From Thermoplasmata archaeon (GTDB taxonomy: Archaea > Thermoplasmatota > Thermoplasmata > Thermoplasmatales > Thermoplasmataceae): DNA of 6,297 nt. The stretch covers positions 1 through 6,297 of the forward strand of contig JAJZOM010000049.1 in the NCBI GenBank assembly GCA_021811505.1, read 5' to 3'. A model generated the notes under the pieces. That model made no database searches and had not been told where the DNA came from. It saw only the letters and a list, made by a program, of their open reading frames with translations. Position 1 is the first letter of the stretch, and each line of letters opens with the position of its first letter. Below, in pieces: positions 6,002-6,297 of this stretch. Made by a program: the position numbers and the translations under genes.

Positions 6002-6297
6002 ATGGATGTAGATATAAGGCAAGGAGATGCTAGAGAATTAATCAAACAACTCCCTGATAGAAGTGTGGATCTGATACTCACTGATCCTCCTTATAATTTG
6101 AGCCCTTATTCAACGGGCAATATAAAGATGTCTTGGCGAAAAGAGTTCAACAATGATTTGGCAGAATGGGACAAGGAGAATTTTATTCCGTCTGAATGGA
6201 CATCAGAGTTCACCAGGGTGTTGAAACCAACAGGAAATATCTTTGCATTTTGCAGTTATAATCTTCTGGGAAAGTGGCATGAAACTTTTGATGCCCT
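6002..6297 (+). CDS. Site-specific DNA methyltransferase, N4/N6 beta-type (5' part only)
   Basis: The first 98 codons of a SAM-dependent DNA methylase that modifies adenine N6 or cytosine N4; the rest lies past the window edge. Seen: GDARELIKQLPDRSVDLILTDPPYN, with catalytic motif IV DPPY at residues 28-31. DPPY this close to the N-terminus is typical of the beta group, where the target-recognition region and the SAM-binding FxGxG motif come later. Further on, EFTRVLKPTGNIFAFCSY is the usual segment after motif IV. The ATG at 6002 is followed at once by the family's start (VDIRQGDA); the next ATG (6006) is out of frame and followed by TAG. Hand-counted G+C is about 39 percent, against about 50 percent in samples of gdhA, which hints at transfer. 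Whether a restriction enzyme accompanies it, and what sequence it recognises, cannot be told. Confidence 0.88.
   Translation, partial: MDVDIRQGDARELIKQLPDRSVDLILTDPPYNLSPYSTGNIKMSWRKEFNNDLAEWDKENFIPSEWTSEFTRVLKPTGNIFAFCSYNLLGKWHETFDA

Noticed and set aside
5850..6011. Open stretch of about 53 codons on the plus strand before and overlapping the methyltransferase start
   Set aside because: The translation (containing HEFIQLDCFGTLLQNA and then FEHLMARAFLHKK) looks protein-like. However, there is no suitable start with a ribosome binding site, it overlaps the methyltransferase promoter and start, and I recognise no family. It is at best a decayed fragment.

Overview
The window looks like a chromosomal segment of a euryarchaeon, most probably of the Thermoplasmatales group. 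It carries an archaeal-type sliding clamp (PCNA), a hexameric archaeal glutamate dehydrogenase, a tRNA gene without encoded CCA, TATA-like boxes either about 27 bases from start codons or about 50 bases away with a GGTGA-type ribosome binding site, and gene starts that often seem leaderless. The lineage is an inference from protein style, not a proven placement.

Layout, left to right. Bases 1-35 may hold the last codons of a plus-strand gene converging on pcn. The sliding clamp gene pcn (40-789) and a six-helix DUF998-type membrane protein (889-1485) are on the minus strand. A 179-base divergent region with two inverted repeats separates the membrane protein from plus-strand gdhA (1665-2915). 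tRNA-Gly(CCC) follows at 2965-3036. Next come three minus-strand genes transcribed in the order thrB (homoserine kinase, 5678-4737), a PLP-dependent transsulfuration enzyme (about 4765-3647), and a GNAT acetyltransferase (3577-3170). A 323-base gap without a convincing gene (5679-6001) ends at the start of a plus-strand beta-type DNA methyltransferase, cut by the window edge.

The central biochemical unit is thrB plus the transsulfuration gene. Homoserine kinase makes O-phosphohomoserine, and the next gene, overlapping or abutting it, encodes an enzyme of the cystathionine gamma-synthase/lyase family. This suggests O-phosphohomoserine feeds sulfur amino acid synthesis, as in plants. The transsulfuration enzyme is unusual in two ways. 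Its conserved N-terminus lies upstream of its first ATG, with no ATG, GTG or TTG available. It also lacks two typical active-site residues: the PLP-stacking Tyr is Phe, and the Glu of the LGGxES motif is Asn. gdhA links central carbon to amino nitrogen, but nothing in the sequence ties its regulation to the other operon.

Most of the window is ordinary archaeal housekeeping. The points most worth a second look are the divergent transsulfuration enzyme and its start, the palindrome at the predicted gdhA transcription start, and the AT-rich right edge with the methyltransferase. I saw no CRISPR array, insertion sequence or obviously new multi-gene system.
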